The position numbers were made by a program, and so were the translations under genes. Of a DNA stretch of 64,000 nucleotides, positions 62,088 through 64,000 are shown one piece after another (the stretch's first letter is position 1; each line of letters opens with the position of its first letter). This DNA is from Serinicoccus hydrothermalis (lineage in GTDB: Bacteria > Actinomycetota > Actinomycetes > Actinomycetales > Dermatophilaceae), in NCBI RefSeq assembly GCF_001685415.1, contig NZ_CP014989.1:2604001-2668000 (forward strand), written 5' to 3'. Under the pieces are notes generated by a model. It was not told the origin of the DNA. It saw only the letters and a list, made by a program, of their open reading frames with translations, and did no database searches.

Positions 62088-63913
62088 TCCGCAGGCTCCA
62101 GGGCGGTCGTGGGTGAGTTCTCGACGTGCGCAGCAAGCCACGCCGCAGCCTGGTCCGCCGTGCTGAAGGAGCGTGGGCGCACCAGTTCTGGCGCGATGCG
62201 CGGGACGTTCACTGCCGTGATCAGCGAGTGCTCGGTCTCGCGGAACACCTCGCCGTCGGTGAAGAGCACCTCGCTCAGCTTCTCGCCGGGGCGCAGCCCG
62301 GTGAAGCGGATCTCGATGTCCTTGCCCGAGGTGCGGATCAGGTCGCGTGCGACGTCGACGATCTTGACCGGGGTGCCCATGTCGAGGACCAGCACGTCCC
62401 CGTCGCGGCCGATCGCACCGGCCTGGAGGACCAGCTGGGAGGCCTCGGGGATGAGCATGAAGTAGCGCTCCACGTCCTGGTGCGTCACCGTCACCGGACC
62501 GCCCTGGCGGATCTGCTCGGTGAACGCGGGGATGACCGAGCCGCGCGACCCGAGCACGTTGCCGAAGCGGACGGAGACGTAGCGCCCCGGCTCGCGGTGG
62601 GCGAACTCGGCCGTCAGCCGCTCCGCCATCCGCTTGCTGGTGCCCAGGACCGAGGTCGGGCTGGCGGCCTTGTCGGTGGAGATGTTGACGAAGGTCCCCA
62701 CACCGTTCTGCGCAGCGGCGTGCAGCACGTTGAGGGTGCCGAGCACGTTGGTCTGCCACGCCTCCTTGGGGTAGCGCTCCAGCAGGCTCAGGTGCTTGAG
62801 CGCAGCCGCGTGGAAGACCACGTCCGGCTTGCAGGTGGCGAACTGTGTCTCGAGGTTCTCTGCGTCGCGGATGTCTGCCAGCAGCAGGTCTTCTCCCTCG
62901 AGTAGTCCACGGCCCGTGAGGGTCAGCTGCACGGCGTGCAGCGCCGATTCGTCTCGGTCGAGCATGACCAGTCGGCCAGGGTCGAACTTCGCGATCTGTC
63001 GGCAGAGCTCCGAACCGATCGACCCGCCGGCTCCGGTCACGAGCACCACTTTGCCGGTGAGGTGCTCGGAGATCGCCTCCTGGTCGAGCTCGACCGCTCG
63101 GCGGCCAAGGAGATCCTCCAGATTGATGTCCCGAAGGTCGATGGCCTGAGGGTCGGTCTGACGCAACCAATCTTCGATGGGGGGCAGCACCTGCACCTTC
63201 AGCCCGAGATCGCGGGCGTGGCGCTGGACGTCACGGAGGAGTTCGGGGGTGGCGTGGGGGACGGCGACCGCCAGATAGGTGGCCTTGGTCTTGTCCATCG
63301 CCCAGGCGAGCCTGGCGAAAACCCCGACCACCGGGACGCCCTCGATCTTCAGACGCCGCTTGCTGCGGTCGTCGTCGAGAAGCGCCACCGGGGTGAACTG
63401 GGAGCGGTCGTCATGGAGCATGTTGTGCACCAGGCGGCGTCCGGCCAGACCGGCGCCGAAGACGATGACGCGCTCACCGTCCGGGTTCTTGCTTACCAGT
63501 CGGGATCGGTAGGTCCGCACGAGGAAGCGCGACGCGAGCATGAAGACGATGGCCAACGCTGGCGCGAGGAGTGCCGTCGAGCGAGGGAGGAAGATCGCAG
63601 GTGTTGTCCACGAGATCGCGATGAGCAGCAGGGCGGCGATCCCGGCCGTCTTCATCAGTGCAGTGATCTCGTCGAAGCTGCCGCGCATGTGCTTCACCAT
63701 GTAGGGGCCGGTCGCGACACCGACTGCGGCATGCAGACTTGCGGCGACTCCCATCGCCAACCAGAGGTTGCGGTCCGCCAGCACTGCGGGGTCGAATCTC
63801 AGCCGGGTCCAGATCGTGATGGCGACGGCCACAGCCCAGCACGACCCGTCAGACACCAACCAGAACGTGCGGATAGCAACTTCACGGAAATTCTTCCGGG
63901 GGGCGTTCGGCAT
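62084..63913 (-). CDS. CapD/PglF-type UDP-sugar 4,6-dehydratase, membrane-bound
   Basis: A 609-residue membrane protein. Four N-terminal helices (about 15-130) are followed by a first Rossmann part (VIVFGAGLAGRRLVHNML, about 150-175) and the SDR catalytic domain (about 290-560): VVLVTGAGGSIGSELCRQI, ADIRDAENLE, VVFHAAALKHLSLLE (the typical HAAALKH), STDKAASPTSVLGTSKRMAE (Thr-Asp-Lys catalytic residues) and VTVTHQDVERYFMLIPEAS. It makes UDP-4-keto-6-deoxy-HexNAc. It heads the minus-strand polysaccharide operon: its ATG at 63913 is the first start and about 87 bases remain to the window edge, where the promoter should lie. Confidence 0.92.
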   Translation of the reverse strand: MPNAPRKNFREVAIRTFWLVSDGSCWAVAVAITIWTRLRFDPAVLADRNLWLAMGVAASLHAAVGVATGPYMVKHMRGSFDEITALMKTAGIAALLLIAISWTTPAIFLPRSTALLAPALAIVFMLASRFLVRTYRSRLVSKNPDGERVIVFGAGLAGRRLVHNMLHDDRSQFTPVALLDDDRSKRRLKIEGVPVVGVFARLAWAMDKTKATYLAVAVPHATPELLRDVQRHARDLGLKVQVLPPIEDWLRQTDPQAIDLRDINLEDLLGRRAVELDQEAISEHLTGKVVLVTGAGGSIGSELCRQIAKFDPGRLVMLDRDESALHAVQLTLTGRGLLEGEDLLLADIRDAENLETQFATCKPDVVFHAAALKHLSLLERYPKEAWQTNVLGTLNVLHAAAQNGVGTFVNISTDKAASPTSVLGTSKRMAERLTAEFAHREPGRYVSVRFGNVLGSRGSVIPAFTEQIRQGGPVTVTHQDVERYFMLIPEASQLVLQAGAIGRDGDVLVLDMGTPVKIVDVARDLIRTSGKDIEIRFTGLRPGEKLSEVLFTDGEVFRETEHSLITAVNVPRIAPELVRPRSFSTADQAAAWLAAHVENSPTTALEPAE

Positions 63914-64000
63914 CGCGACTCTCCGAGAGAAATGACTGGGACGCGCGGCAGTATGCGTTAAAAGCTGAGGTCAGTGCAACTGCGGTTTCGCCGCGGCACC

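Overview
The window is high-GC DNA with strong G/C third-position bias, frequent GTG starts, GGAGG-type ribosome sites and many 4-bp ATGA/GTGA gene overlaps. It has a fused RmlC-RmlD gene and YkoE/YkoF-type thiamine uptake genes. Together these point to an actinobacterium, probably a Micrococcales of the Ornithinimicrobium/Serinicoccus/Intrasporangiaceae kind; that placement is inference from style and gene content only. I saw no rRNA, tRNA, CRISPR array, transposase or origin.

Layout. (1) 1-10.1 kb, housekeeping/accessory: dapB-dapA, a NarL-type two-component pair, a small hypothetical gene, a DUF4956 / VTC-domain / Cthe_2159-like lipoprotein operon, an esterase, a DUF3817 membrane protein and an ATP-grasp protein. 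(2) 10.1-29.6 kb, first polysaccharide block: an atypical winged-helix regulator divergent from a cytidylyltransferase, a glycosyltransferase, a CDP-alcohol phosphotransferase, a CapK-like adenylating enzyme, a lipoprotein, a 2118-residue PKD/LamG surface protein, a Wzx flippase, a GT4 enzyme, a Wzy-like polymerase, a Wzc-like kinase and a secreted beta-helix protein. (3) 29.8-33.1 kb, dTDP-L-rhamnose genes (rmlA divergent from rmlB and a fused rmlC-rmlD). (4) 33.1-43.1 kb, sulfate activation and thiamine uptake: SLC13/TrkA-C permease, cysQ, cysC, an ECF-type YkoE/YkoF thiamine transporter under a TPP riboswitch, then cysD and a frameshifted cysN. (5) 43.1-49.4 kb: an APC permease, wecC-wecB (UDP-ManNAcA), an SGNH-like membrane protein and a second Wzc-like kinase. 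(6) 49.5-51.7 kb, a second, nearly identical cysDN copy in which cysD is broken and cysN is intact. (7) 51.7-63.9 kb, second polysaccharide block: flippase, sulfotransferase, then on the minus strand polymerase, sulfotransferase, Tat-type beta-helix lipoprotein, GT4, FemAB-like acyltransferase, initiating sugar transferase, a third sulfotransferase, an aminotransferase and a CapD/PglF-like dehydratase.

How it fits together. The strongest reading is a Wzx/Wzy-type exopolysaccharide locus whose product is probably sulfated. Three PAPS-dependent sulfotransferase-like genes sit beside a set for sulfate import, activation and PAP recycling (permease, CysD, CysN, CysC, CysQ), and no sulfate-reduction gene (cysH, cysI) is in the window. 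Rhamnose, ManNAcA and a 4-amino-4,6-dideoxy sugar are the predicted precursors.

The most striking structural feature is the 2.2-kb direct repeat of cysDN. Each copy carries indels in the opposite gene, so recombination between the copies would restore one intact cysDN while deleting about 8.6 kb. An 8-mer, GGTATGCC, is clearly over-represented in the housekeeping parts and nearly absent from the two polysaccharide blocks, which suggests those blocks were acquired. A palindromic TAGGCTA between rmlA and rmlB looks like a shared -10 element for two leaderless transcripts.
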